Assembly (NCBI RefSeq): GCF_029577735.1
Contig: NZ_JARQTO010000001.1
Location: 434,001 to 498,000 of the forward strand
Direction: 5' to 3'
Source: Exercitatus varius
GTDB taxonomy: Bacteria; Pseudomonadota; Gammaproteobacteria; Enterobacterales; Pasteurellaceae
Length of the DNA stretch: 64,000 nucleotides
A program made the position numbers and the translations under genes. Of this stretch, positions 8,591 through 17,143 are shown in pieces (position 1 is the first letter of the stretch; each line of letters opens with the position of its first letter). Below the pieces are notes generated by a model. The model saw only the letters and a list, made by a program, of their open reading frames with translations, was not told the origin of the DNA and did not search any database.

Positions 8591-9787
8591 TTATTTACTT
8601 TCCAACGTTACGGAGTTAACCGGATATTTAAAATAATACGCAATCGAAATGGCCAGTCGGGTCAAACTGCCGCCGATAAAGGCATACGCCACGCCATAAA
8701 GCTGATAATCTTTTAAGGCATAAAATAAACCGACGAATACGGCGATGGAAATAATTTGTCGGGTAAACAACAACACCTGTTTGCCCTGAATCAGCATATT
8801 TTGCGATAACAGCCAGGACAAGCCTGCAATAATCGAATTCAGAATAAACCAAATCAGCACCGGCGCCACTTCCACGTATTTCGTACTGAAAAAGAACCGA
8901 ATAATCGGTTCCGCCAGTAACGGCGTTAAAATAACGGCGCCCGCGCTCAGCAAAGCGATCACAGCCAATACGGATTTGATCCGGTTTAAATTGTTCAATA
9001 ATCCGGAATAATAATAATCCGTCAGCATATTGATAAATTTGGTTAATAATGCGTCAAAGGCAATACATACGGTGTACAGCCCTAAATAATAATGCCCGAG
9101 CCAAATGGCGATTAAATATTTATCGAGGCTGGAGGTCGTGGCGCCGAAAATCTGATACAGATTCTGCTTAAACCAGGTTTTTAAGAAAAAAGTGCGGTCG
9201 ATTTCACGCAGATTTTCCGTTTTAAGAAAGGATTTTTCGATACGATAAAGATAAAAAAGACAAGCCGCCGCCTGAATAAAACTGAATAAAGTCAACAATT
9301 CAATAACGGTCTTTAACGGCTGTTCGCCCAACCATAAATAGGTTATGCCGTAAATTGCCACCAGCAAAACCGGCTGTTGCAGCGTCAGCGCGCGATAAAT
9401 TTTAAGTCGCGGATCAATTTTACTTTTCTCTAAGGTAATTGTCAGAATCGCGGTTAAAATCACATTAAATACGAATAAAAATTCGAATTGAGTAAAATCG
9501 AACAACGCCACGGCAATCAACGCCACCACAACGGCGGCGGCAATAAAGGTCGCAAAATACCGTCGCCAGTTAAGGTAACGTTTATTGCGCATGGACAGCG
9601 CCAAAGCAAAGCCCGAGCCGCCGGTCGCAATCGTGACGACATAAGATACCGTGGTAATAAACAGTTGGTGCAAACCGCGATCGTCCACCGACAACATACG
9701 TGCCAACACAAAAGAGCTCACCATCGTGAGCCCCATACTCAGAATTGTCACGCCGATCAGCATGATAAAATGACGATTACTTTTCAT
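8591..9787 (-). CDS. Wzx-type polysaccharide flippase (MATE/MVF-like)
   Basis: This protein of about 398 residues has 11-12 hydrophobic segments starting at FIMLIGVTILSMGLTMVSSF and the charged short loop ARMLSVDDRGLHQL that is typical of polysaccharide exporters. It should move undecaprenyl-linked oligosaccharide across the inner membrane. I start at the ATG at 9785-9787, 11 bases inside the end of the pyruvyltransferase gene. A GTG 24 codons upstream would add a hydrophilic extension with no family support. Together with the polymerase next to it, this makes a Wzx/Wzy-dependent pathway likely. Confidence 0.82.
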   Translation of the reverse strand: MKSNRHFIMLIGVTILSMGLTMVSSFVLARMLSVDDRGLHQLFITTVSYVVTIATGGSGFALALSMRNKRYLNWRRYFATFIAAAVVVALIAVALFDFTQFEFLFVFNVILTAILTITLEKSKIDPRLKIYRALTLQQPVLLVAIYGITYLWLGEQPLKTVIELLTLFSFIQAAACLFYLYRIEKSFLKTENLREIDRTFFLKTWFKQNLYQIFGATTSSLDKYLIAIWLGHYYLGLYTVCIAFDALLTKFINMLTDYYYSGLLNNLNRIKSVLAVIALLSAGAVILTPLLAEPIIRFFFSTKYVEVAPVLIWFILNSIIAGLSWLLSQNMLIQGKQVLLFTRQIISIAVFVGLFYALKDYQLYGVAYAFIGGSLTRLAISIAYYFKYPVNSVTLESK

Positions 9788-10745
9788 AGAGTTGAGTATA
9801 CTCGATATTTTTCGTCCATTGATTGAAATAGCCGGTATTTTTCCCGTAAGAATTATCACAAACCTGATTCGGTAAACCTAACAGACAAGAAAAAATATGA
9901 CCGTGCAGGCGACTGGTAATCACTTCGTCATAACCGAGGAAAATATCCTGACAACGGGTAATCACGTTTAATGCGTGTCGATACCAAAGCCGGTTAATTA
10001 TATTTTTCACAAATGCCAGATTGAAGCGATTGGCTAATTTGGAAAAACGACTGCACCATAATTCAAATTTGAGATCGCTTGGCAACAAAATATCTTCCCA
10101 GTCTTTCACATTGTCTAAATTCGGTAATGTCGCCTGAATTTCGGCTTCAATATGGCTTTTTTCAATGTCCTTACGTAAAAAATAAAGCGTCCGATGCGGA
10201 TGCTCCCGCTGTGGTTTATTGGACAACGAACCATATAACTGGTGCGCCATATCCGGCGATAAATATACATTATCAGAAAAGCGTCCGCCGAATAATTCAA
10301 AGGTTTTGCTATCGCGCGCAAACAAATGTAAATCCTGATGACGGAAAAACACTACGGCGGATTTTTCCATTTCCTGCCGACAGGAAAAATGCGCGGTCTG
10401 CGGCAATAAAATCACACGATTGTGCGGAAATTCCGTCACAATTTCTTCACGCATTTTCTGGATTAACGGATAAAGATCACCGAAATTTCCGCCGCCGTGG
10501 CATAAAATCGTCGTGTTCGGATGGATATGCTTTTTGGCTTCCCGAATATCAAATGCTTGCAGCGAACGTCTTAAAGTAATATTGATTTGATAATCTCTGA
10601 AAAACTGCTCGGTACCGGCATAAATCAGCAAATCGCCCACATTCAGATGAAGCGGATAATCAAAATAAACCACATCATTTTTATCAATGATAAGTTCTTC
10701 AATTTTCTGCAATTTTTGCTTTAATTCAACAAGAATCGGATTCAT
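9777..10745 (-). CDS. Polysaccharide pyruvyl transferase family protein
   Basis: This 322-residue protein has the EpsO/CsaB-type N-terminus YFDYPLHLNVGDLLIYAG, the glycine-rich LCHGGGNFGDLYP around residue 85, VILLPQTAHF, and the C-terminal SRLHGHIFSCLLGLP motif. All of these are hallmarks of the PS_pyruv_trans family. These enzymes add a pyruvate ketal from phosphoenolpyruvate to sugar residues, giving the polymer negative charge. It is the first gene of the leftward polysaccharide operon, with the likely promoter in 10746-10869. The acceptor sugar is unknown. Confidence 0.85.
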   Translation of the reverse strand: MNPILVELKQKLQKIEELIIDKNDVVYFDYPLHLNVGDLLIYAGTEQFFRDYQINITLRRSLQAFDIREAKKHIHPNTTILCHGGGNFGDLYPLIQKMREEIVTEFPHNRVILLPQTAHFSCRQEMEKSAVVFFRHQDLHLFARDSKTFELFGGRFSDNVYLSPDMAHQLYGSLSNKPQREHPHRTLYFLRKDIEKSHIEAEIQATLPNLDNVKDWEDILLPSDLKFELWCSRFSKLANRFNLAFVKNIINRLWYRHALNVITRCQDIFLGYDEVITSRLHGHIFSCLLGLPNQVCDNSYGKNTGYFNQWTKNIEYTQLYEK

Positions 10746-10869
10746 AAACTTCCTTTTAAAAACCGGCGTATTTTAGCACTTCAACTGCCTGTTGGACAGT
10801 ATTTTAATGATTGAGTTCGTCCCGTTTTTACGGAATAATACGGGCAAATAATTCAACCAAGGCATCGTT

Positions 10870-11616
10870 ATGATTGATATGACAAAACTGATTACCGCGA
10901 TTATTCTCCCCCCTTTCGACGTGCTCATTTTATTGGTATTAGCCTTTTTTCTCCGGCTGTTCCGTTTCAAAAAACTCGCATTTCTGACCGCACTTTTAAG
11001 CGTTATTATTTTGTATGCGTTCAGCATTCCCTATACGGCAGAACGCCTAAATAACAGCCTCACTCAGGAAGATCATTTAACGGCGGACGATTACCGCAAA
11101 GCCCAGGCAATTGTGATTTTGGGCGGCGGATTGCGGGACAGCAAAGAACTGTTCAACACTCTCACCGTACCCGGTTTAGTGCTGGAACGCATGCGTTACG
11201 CCGCTTATTTGCACAAAGAAACGGAATTACCGATTCTCATCAGCGGCGCCAGCCCGAACGGCAATTCCGAAGCCAAAGTAATGGGACAGGAATTTTTTAC
11301 TTTCTTCGGTGTTCAGCCTAAATGGCTGGAAGAACATTCCACCAATACCAAACAAAACGCCCTTTACAGCAAAGAAATTCTGGAACGGGAAAACATTAAG
11401 CGCATCGTTCTCGTCACCAATCAATGGCATATGAAACGCGCCAAAATGCTGTTTGAACAACAAGGTTTCGAAGTTTTACCGGCAAGAGTCGGCCCCGGCA
11501 TTATTCCCGACAGCTATGAACTCAACACCATGCATTTCATCCCGCAAGCCGGCGCCCTTGCCGCCAACATGCAATTGCTGAAAGAATGGATCGGATATTG
11601 GAAAGAACAGTTTTAA
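10870..11616 (+). CDS. YdcF/ElyC family (DUF218) membrane-anchored protein
   Basis: This 248-residue protein has two N-terminal hydrophobic helices (about residues 4-24 and 31-50) followed by a DUF218 domain. The domain motifs are AIVILGGGL, the conserved acidic and Ser/Gly-rich LISGASPNGNSEA, EEHSTNTKQNA and VTNQWHMKRA. Family members include ElyC, needed for envelope integrity and lipid-carrier recycling in E. coli, and SanA/YdcF. It is divergent from the polysaccharide operon, though direct involvement is inference. AAGG precedes the ATG at 10870, and a second ATG at 10879 is possible. Confidence 0.85.
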   Translation: MIDMTKLITAIILPPFDVLILLVLAFFLRLFRFKKLAFLTALLSVIILYAFSIPYTAERLNNSLTQEDHLTADDYRKAQAIVILGGGLRDSKELFNTLTVPGLVLERMRYAAYLHKETELPILISGASPNGNSEAKVMGQEFFTFFGVQPKWLEEHSTNTKQNALYSKEILERENIKRIVLVTNQWHMKRAKMLFEQQGFEVLPARVGPGIIPDSYELNTMHFIPQAGALAANMQLLKEWIGYWKEQF

Positions 11617-11625
11617 TCATCCGCT

Positions 11626-11660
11626 ACAAAAAAATGCGGTCAAATTTGACCGCACTTTTC
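11626..11660. terminator. Uptake-signal inverted-pair terminator (ydcF-type gene / thrS)
   Basis: ATGCGGTCAAA and TTTGACCGCA pair as a long stem formed by two facing uptake signals, one imperfect. A and T runs on both sides make it work for both convergent genes. Confidence 0.82.
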
Positions 11661-11675
11661 GTTAATCGCATAAAT

Positions 11676-13607
11676 TTACGCTTCGCCCAACAATTTCAAT
11701 TCGCGTCCGCGCACTTGTTTTTTCAGAATTTCAATGAAATCTTCTACGCTGTAAGCGCCTAAGTCCGCCCCTCTGCGGGTACGTACCGAAACTTTGCCGT
11801 CGGCGATTTCTTTATCGCCGCAAACCAACATGTAAGGCACGCGGCGCAAGGTGTGTTCACGCACTTTGAAACCGACTTTTTCGTTACGAAGATCCGCTTT
11901 CACGCGTAAACCGGCGTCGGAAAGTTGTTTTACCACTTTTTGCACGTATTCCGCCTGGCTGTCGGTAATGTTCATCACCACCGCTTGTACCGGTGCCAGC
12001 CATGCCGGGAAGAAGCCGGCGTATTCTTCGGTGATGATACCGATAAAGCGTTCGATCGAACCTAAAATCGCACGGTGAATCATGACCGGCGTGCGACGAT
12101 CATTATCTTCCGCCACGTAAGACGCATTTAAACGACCCGGTAATGCAAAGTCTAATTGAATCGTTCCGCATTGCCATTCGCGATCTAAGCAGTCGCGCAA
12201 TGCAAATTCAATTTTCGGACCGTAAAACGCACCTTCACCTTCCTGAATTTCATATTGCAAACCGTTATGCGCCAACGCGTTGGCTAAACCTTGCTCCGCG
12301 CGATCCCACATTTCGTCCGCACCGATACGTTTTTCCGGACGGGTGGATAATTTCACCGCGATTTTAGTAAAACCGAAGGTGGTGTACATATCGTAAACCA
12401 TTTTAATACAACTGGTGACTTCGCTTTCAATTTGATCTTCGGTACAGAAAATATGGGCGTCATCCTGCGTAAATCCGCGTACGCGCATTAAGCCGTGTAA
12501 AGAACCGGACGGCTCGTTACGATGACAGGAACCGAACTCCGCCATACGAATAGGCAAATCACGGTAGGATTTCAATCCTTGATTAAAGATTTGTACATGA
12601 CCCGGACAGTTCATCGGTTTAATGGCGTATTCGCGGTTTTCCGATTGAGTGGTGAACATCAAATCGCCGTAATTCTGCCAGTGACCGGTTTTTTCCCAAA
12701 GCACGCGATCCATCATGAACGGACCTTTCACTTCCTGGTAATCGTATTGTTTTAATTTGGTGCGCACAAAGGTTTCCAATTCACGGAAAATCGTCCAGCC
12801 GTCGTTGTGCCAGAACACCATACCCGGCGCTTCTTCCTGCATATGGTAAAGATCCAAAGCTTTACCGATTTTACGGTGATCGCGTTTTGCCGCTTCTTCC
12901 AAACGGGTTAAATATTCGTTTAACTGTTTTTTATCCGCCCAAGCCGTGCCGTAGATACGCTGTAACATTTTGTTTTTGCTATCACCACGCCAGTACGCAC
13001 CTGCAACCTTCATTAATTTAAAGTGATGGCAGAAACGCATATTCGGCACATGCGGACCGCGACACATATCGACATATTCCTGGTGATGATATAACGCAGG
13101 GTGATCATCTTTTGCGATATTTTCATCTAAAATCGCCATTTTATACGGTTCGCCGCGTTTCTCGAAGGTATCGCGCGCTTCTTGCCAGGTTACGCGTTGT
13201 TTTACTACGTCGTAATTCGTTTTCGCCAGTTCGAGCATGCGTTTTTCTAAGGCGTCCAAATCTTCCTGGGTTAATGAACGATCTAAATCCACATCGTAGT
13301 AGAAACCGTTTTCGATAGTCGGACCGATTGCCATTTTCACGTCTGGAAATAATTGTTTAATGGCGTGACCAAGCAAGTGCGCACATGAATGACGAATAAT
13401 TTCTAAGCCGTCTTCGTCTTTTGCGGTGATGATTTCCAGCGTGCTGTCTTCTCTGATTATATCGCAAGCGTCGCGGCGTTCGCCGTTAACGCGGCCTGCG
13501 ATGGTGGCTTTGGCAAGTCCTGCGCCGATCGATTGGGCGACTTCAAGAACGGAAACGGGATTATCGAATTGACGTTGTGAACCGTCGGGTAAAGTAATAA
13601 TTGGCAT
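11676..13607 (-). CDS. thrS: Threonyl-tRNA synthetase
   Basis: This 643-residue class II synthetase charges tRNA-Thr in the cytoplasm. Domain order is a TGS domain (MPIITLPDGSQRQF onward), an editing domain with HSCAHLLGHA and the later CRGPHVPN motif, a catalytic core with MNCPGHVQIF (zinc ligand Cys), motif 2 (FGSCHRNEPSG) and motif 3 (PVMIHRAILGSIERFIGI), and the anticodon-binding domain at the C-terminus. The ATG at 13607 is preceded by AAGGATTCAAC. Unlike in E. coli, infC does not follow. The gene ends at a shared uptake-signal terminator. Confidence 0.98.
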   Translation of the reverse strand: MPIITLPDGSQRQFDNPVSVLEVAQSIGAGLAKATIAGRVNGERRDACDIIREDSTLEIITAKDEDGLEIIRHSCAHLLGHAIKQLFPDVKMAIGPTIENGFYYDVDLDRSLTQEDLDALEKRMLELAKTNYDVVKQRVTWQEARDTFEKRGEPYKMAILDENIAKDDHPALYHHQEYVDMCRGPHVPNMRFCHHFKLMKVAGAYWRGDSKNKMLQRIYGTAWADKKQLNEYLTRLEEAAKRDHRKIGKALDLYHMQEEAPGMVFWHNDGWTIFRELETFVRTKLKQYDYQEVKGPFMMDRVLWEKTGHWQNYGDLMFTTQSENREYAIKPMNCPGHVQIFNQGLKSYRDLPIRMAEFGSCHRNEPSGSLHGLMRVRGFTQDDAHIFCTEDQIESEVTSCIKMVYDMYTTFGFTKIAVKLSTRPEKRIGADEMWDRAEQGLANALAHNGLQYEIQEGEGAFYGPKIEFALRDCLDREWQCGTIQLDFALPGRLNASYVAEDNDRRTPVMIHRAILGSIERFIGIITEEYAGFFPAWLAPVQAVVMNITDSQAEYVQKVVKQLSDAGLRVKADLRNEKVGFKVREHTLRRVPYMLVCGDKEIADGKVSVRTRRGADLGAYSVEDFIEILKKQVRGRELKLLGEA

Positions 13608-13684
13608 GTTGAATCCTTATACAGTGGTCATCCATACGAAAGATGACTTGTGCGTAACAATAAATAAAAAAGGTGCGAAAATGC

Positions 13685-13729
13685 ACCGCACTTTTGCTTT
13701 GTACCTACCATGTACAGTAAAAGTGCGGT
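13685..13729 (-). terminator. Uptake-signal inverted pair downstream of grxB
   Basis: ACCGCACTTTT and AAAAGTGCGGT face each other across 23 bases that contain a further TGTAC / GTACA pairing. It lies just past the grxB stop codon, upstream of thrS. The following T run is weak, so termination is likely but not certain. Confidence 0.6.
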
Positions 13730-13762
13730 CGATTTTAGCACAGTTTTTTACGGGATTGAATG

Positions 13763-14413
13763 TTAAATCGCGCGATTTGTGTAAAGCGGCACCCGGCTTA
13801 ACGCGGACATTTTCTCAATATAACCTTGAATATTCGGCAACCAGTCGATACCGTTCACACAAGTGAGATTACGCAACATCGGGAAAAGCATAATATCTTC
13901 CAATGAAAGTTGTTCGCCGTTGGCTTTATCTTGCGCTTTCAGCAATTGGCTTAATTCCGGCAAATCCCGGTTCAAACGATCAATGTATTGCTGGCTGGCG
14001 GCAAGATTTTCGGCAAAATCACCGATAAATTCCGTTTTCTTTTTGGTGAAATAATCCACCGCACTTTGACTGGAAAATTCGCCCAAGCCGAGCTGAACAA
14101 AACGCGGCAGCAACAAATGATTGTAATAACCGCCTACCCGCTTCATCCAGGCATCGATTTCCGGACGCACGGTTTCATCAAGGATTTTCTCACCGAAATT
14201 TTCATCCGCATATTTGACAATATCCAGACTTTCCGGCATGGCGGTGCCGTCGTCTTTCAGCAAAATCGGTACCACTTTTTTCCCCACCAGCTTTACCGGC
14301 GTGGCATCGTCATCATTGGCCAGTATTATCTGTTCGACGGGAAGATTTTTCAGCCCGAAAATCATCCGTGCGCGAACGCAATAAGGACAATGATCATAAA
14401 TATATAATTTCAT
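13763..14413 (-). CDS. grxB: Glutaredoxin 2
   Basis: This 216-residue protein has the active site CPYC at residues 9-12 (MKLYIYDHCPYCVRARMIF), a cis-Pro segment KVVPILLKDDGTAMPESLDI and an all-helical C-terminal half of glutathione-transferase type. This is the GrxB architecture, larger than classical glutaredoxins. It reduces protein and low-molecular disulfides with glutathione in the cytoplasm. It is transcribed alone and diverges from the fructosamine-kinase-type gene. Confidence 0.95.
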   Translation of the reverse strand: MKLYIYDHCPYCVRARMIFGLKNLPVEQIILANDDDATPVKLVGKKVVPILLKDDGTAMPESLDIVKYADENFGEKILDETVRPEIDAWMKRVGGYYNHLLLPRFVQLGLGEFSSQSAVDYFTKKKTEFIGDFAENLAASQQYIDRLNRDLPELSQLLKAQDKANGEQLSLEDIMLFPMLRNLTCVNGIDWLPNIQGYIEKMSALSRVPLYTNRAI

Positions 14414-14529
14414 AACACCTCCATTCAGCCGAGCTAAACCTCGAAAGTTTGAACTTCGTCACAGATTATTGATAAAAATATTTGTATTATCAAGATAATC
14501 TTAATCGACCTGTAGTTTAGGAGGCAATT

Positions 14530-15399
14530 ATGTGGAAATCTGTATCTCAAGTCTTAGCCGATCAACTTGGTGCGTATTACAACATCAAAGAAAAAGACAA
14601 AGTGCATACGGGCGAAATGCATGAAGCATGGGTCATCAACGATGGAATCCAACCGGTATTCCTGAAATTGAACGAAAAATCTTACCGCTCCATGTTCCGC
14701 GCAGAAGCCGATCAGCTGCAATTGCTTGCCAAAACAAATACGATTCACGTGCCTCAGGTTTACGGCGTCGGTTGTTCACAAAATCACAGCTTTTTATTGC
14801 TTGAAGCGTTAAAGCTCGCGCCTGTCACCAAAGAACAATTTGCCGAATTCGGCAAAGCATTAGCCACGTTGCACAAACGCCAAGACTCCGAACGTTACGG
14901 TTTAGATTACGACACCTGGCTTGGCCCCGTCTATCAACCTAACGAATGGCGGGAAAACTGGGCGACATTTTTCTCCGATCAACGTATCGGCTGGCAATTA
15001 CAAATCTGCAAAGAAAAAGGACTGGATTTCGGTTCCATCAAAGTCATCGTAGATACCGTCGCGGCAAAATTAGCCAAACACCGACCGCAGCCGTCGTTAT
15101 TACACGGCAATTTATGGATTGAAAATGTCGGTTCCGTTGACGGAAAAGTTTATGCCTACGACCCCGCCTGCTATTGGGGAGATCGCGAATGCGACCTGGC
15201 TTTCACCGAATTATTCGAACCGTTTCCGGACGAATTCTATGAAAATTATGACCGCACTTTCCCGATTGACGAAAACTACGCAAGCAGAAAACCGGTTTAC
15301 CAACTTTATTATTTGCTTAATTTCAGCCACCGCTTTAGCGGCCATTACGTCCCACTGGCAAAACGATTAGTGGAATTATTGTTGGACGATAAAATTTAA
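14530..15399 (+). CDS. Fructosamine kinase family protein (YniA/HI1025-like)
   Basis: This 289-residue protein has an aminoglycoside-phosphotransferase-like fold. It shows a nucleotide-binding Lys (VFLKLNEK, Lys46), the catalytic-loop segment LLHGNLWIEN (His192 to Asn199) and the metal-binding DPACYWGDRECD (Asp211). Family members phosphorylate ketosamines or sugars for protein deglycation. An Asn (194) occupies the position where the canonical loop HGDLW has the catalytic Asp, so activity should not be assumed. AGGAGG lies 7 bases before the ATG. It is followed by a good terminator and then the CRISPR array. Confidence 0.88.
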   Translation: MWKSVSQVLADQLGAYYNIKEKDKVHTGEMHEAWVINDGIQPVFLKLNEKSYRSMFRAEADQLQLLAKTNTIHVPQVYGVGCSQNHSFLLLEALKLAPVTKEQFAEFGKALATLHKRQDSERYGLDYDTWLGPVYQPNEWRENWATFFSDQRIGWQLQICKEKGLDFGSIKVIVDTVAAKLAKHRPQPSLLHGNLWIENVGSVDGKVYAYDPACYWGDRECDLAFTELFEPFPDEFYENYDRTFPIDENYASRKPVYQLYYLLNFSHRFSGHYVPLAKRLVELLLDDKI

Positions 15400-15450
15400 G
15401 AACGATATCTATAAACACAGATTCTTATCAAAATCTAAAAAGATAAAAAC

Positions 15451-15474
15451 AAGGGCAGTCACCTGCCCTTTTAT
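15451..15474 (+). terminator. Rho-independent terminator after the fructosamine-kinase-type gene
   Basis: AAGGGCAG / CTGCCCTT with a 4-base loop followed by TT. It separates the gene from the leader-distal end of the CRISPR array. Confidence 0.82.
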
Positions 15475-15510
15475 AATGGCAGTAGAAGTCAAATCTACAG
15501 CGATTTCCCG

Positions 15511-16607
15511 CTGACTCTTTATAGCCGCCTGAAGGCGGCTGCCAGGGGGTTGTGTGTATCGACGAAGCGGCATTCCACGTTTCAACACACAGCCGCCCGA
15601 AGGCGGCTGCATTTAATCCGACTGACCGAAAAAGGCAAATCTTGGTTTCAACACACAGCCGCCCGAAGGCGGCTGCAAATGGCGCGCGCCGGCGCGGTGC
15701 GTGACAGCTCCGTTTCAACACACAGCCGCCCGAAGGCGGCTGCCACTTGTTGGTGTTGGTGTCGGCGGTTATCGAGGTGTTTCAACACACAGCCGCCCGA
15801 AGGCGGCTGCTTAGGGAAGTCCTTACGGCTACCTTCAATAACTGTGTTTCAACACACAGCCGCCTGAAGGCGGCTGCAAGTCCACATCGCCGCCGCGAAA
15901 CGGCAACATCGAGTTTCAACACACAGCCGCCTGAAGGCGGCTGCATACCAAAAAGCCGTTTTCGCCCGCGCCAAAAGCGTTTCAACACACAGCCGCCTGA
16001 AGGCGGCTGCCTTCTACATTCGCTTGCCGTCCAGCCAACTGAACCGTTTCAACATACAGCCGCCTGAAGGCGGCTGCCAGTGTCCTCAACGGTGCCGGCG
16101 TATGTGTTGATGTTTCAACACACAGCCGCCTGAAGGCGGCTGCGAGATCCGTTTTACTTGGCCGGGTGAAAATTAACTGTTTCAACACACAGCCGCCTGA
16201 AGGCGGCTGCAGGACGGAAAACCGCCGGTTGTCATTGTATGGGAGTTTCAACACACAGCCGCCTGAAGGCGGCTGCTGGCACCAGCTTGCTTATCAGGCA
16301 AAATGTTACTTTGTTTCAACACACAGCCGCCTGAAGGCGGCTGCATCTACGTGCGAGTATTCGTAGTTTGATCGGCATGTTTCAACACACAGCCGCCTGA
16401 AGGCGGCTGCCCCACAGCAGCGTCAATAATCAAACTTTCCTGCGGTTTCAACACACAGCCGCCTGAAGGCGGCTGCATGTCTAAATTATTACCGATTGTT
16501 TGAATTGCAGTTTCAACACACAGCCGCCTGAAGGCGGCTGCAAATTATTAAATCAAGCTTGGTTGCGCAATACCAGTTTCAACACACAGCCGCCTGAAGG
16601 CGGCTGC
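15511..16607 (-). CRISPR. Type I-C CRISPR array, 16 full repeats plus one degenerate terminal repeat, 16 spacers
   Basis: Full 32-base repeats start at 15579, 15645, 15712, 15779, 15846, 15913, 15979, 16046, 16112, 16179, 16245, 16313, 16379, 16445, 16510 and 16576. Spacers are 33-36 bases. Each repeat begins GTTTCAAC on the plus strand and holds the hairpin AGCCGCC-TGA-AGGCGGCT. Read on the minus strand it ends TGTTGAAAC, the handle expected for type I-C, so the array is transcribed leftward like the cas genes, with the leader at the high-coordinate end. A degenerate repeat at 15511-15542 keeps only its last 20 bases and marks the old end. The four oldest full repeats carry CCCGAAG where the others have CCTGAAG, and the one at 16046 has a C-to-T change (AACATACAG). 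I could not match spacers to targets. Confidence 0.98.
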
Positions 16608-16797
16608 TCCCTAGGTTTTGAAGCCTTGCGTTATAAGGCTTTGCAGGCCCTAATTCGCCAAACATCTACTTAGGAAGTGATGCGAAGTATAACACAGCTC
16701 TTTTTACTATACTTCATTTTTCTAAAGTCCTGATTGTTAAAGAACTTTTTCTTATCGCTAACCGCTTGGCTTTTTTTGATAACTACAGGTTAGCGAA
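16608..16797 (-). promoter_or_regulatory. CRISPR leader between cas2 and the array
   Basis: This 190-base AT-rich stretch lies between the cas2 stop and the youngest repeat. It has two inverted repeats: TCGCTAACC / GGTTAGCGA at 16755-16763 and 16788-16796, directly after cas2, and GAAGTATA / TATACTTC at 16684-16691 and 16708-16715. On the minus strand TATACT at 16686-16691 could be a -10 box for pre-crRNA transcription, but I see no good -35. No gene is evident. Confidence 0.75.
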
Positions 16798-17091
16798 TTA
16801 CAAAATCAGCGTATCCTTAAATACGTCTACCGCTTGTTTGGCGCCGTGATGTTCCACTTTATTGCGCCATTTGCTGCCCAAATGATAAAACCGCAAACTA
16901 TCGCATTTAGGATCATAAGTATTGAGAAGTTTGGCCTTTAAAGCCACCCATTGATCGGGCGTTACATCGCATTCAAACACGGAATATTGCGCGCGAACGC
17001 CATAATCCAGGCAATGTTTTGCAATTCGACGCAACCTGCCCTCGCCGCCATCCGTTTCAAAAGAGACATCATAGGTAATTAGCATCATCAT
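16798..17091 (-). CDS. cas2: CRISPR-associated endoribonuclease/adaptation protein Cas2 (type I-C)
   Basis: This 97-residue ferredoxin-fold protein starts MLITYDVSFETDGGEGRLRR, including the conserved strand-one Asp (ITYDV), and has QYSVFECDVTPDQW in the middle. It matches the short Cas2 of I-C systems. It bridges two Cas1 dimers in the spacer-integration complex. Three consecutive ATG codons lie at the start, and any could be used. It is the last gene of the cas operon, 52 bases after cas1 and next to the leader. Confidence 0.95.
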   Translation of the reverse strand: MMMLITYDVSFETDGGEGRLRRIAKHCLDYGVRAQYSVFECDVTPDQWVALKAKLLNTYDPKCDSLRFYHLGSKWRNKVEHHGAKQAVDVFKDTLIL

Positions 17092-17143
17092 AAACGATCC
17101 ACTCCAAAAAACTTTAAAAATTTCGCCCGCACTTTATTAATCA

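Noticed and set aside
9788..9859. A GTG start extending the flippase by 24 residues
   Set aside because: The extension is hydrophilic, overlaps the pyruvyltransferase gene by 83 bases, and the hydrophobic protein starts naturally at MKSNRHFIML.
15550..16366. Several open frames across the CRISPR repeats
   Set aside because: They arise from the repeat sequence itself (repeating FNTQPPEGGC-type peptides) and are not genes.
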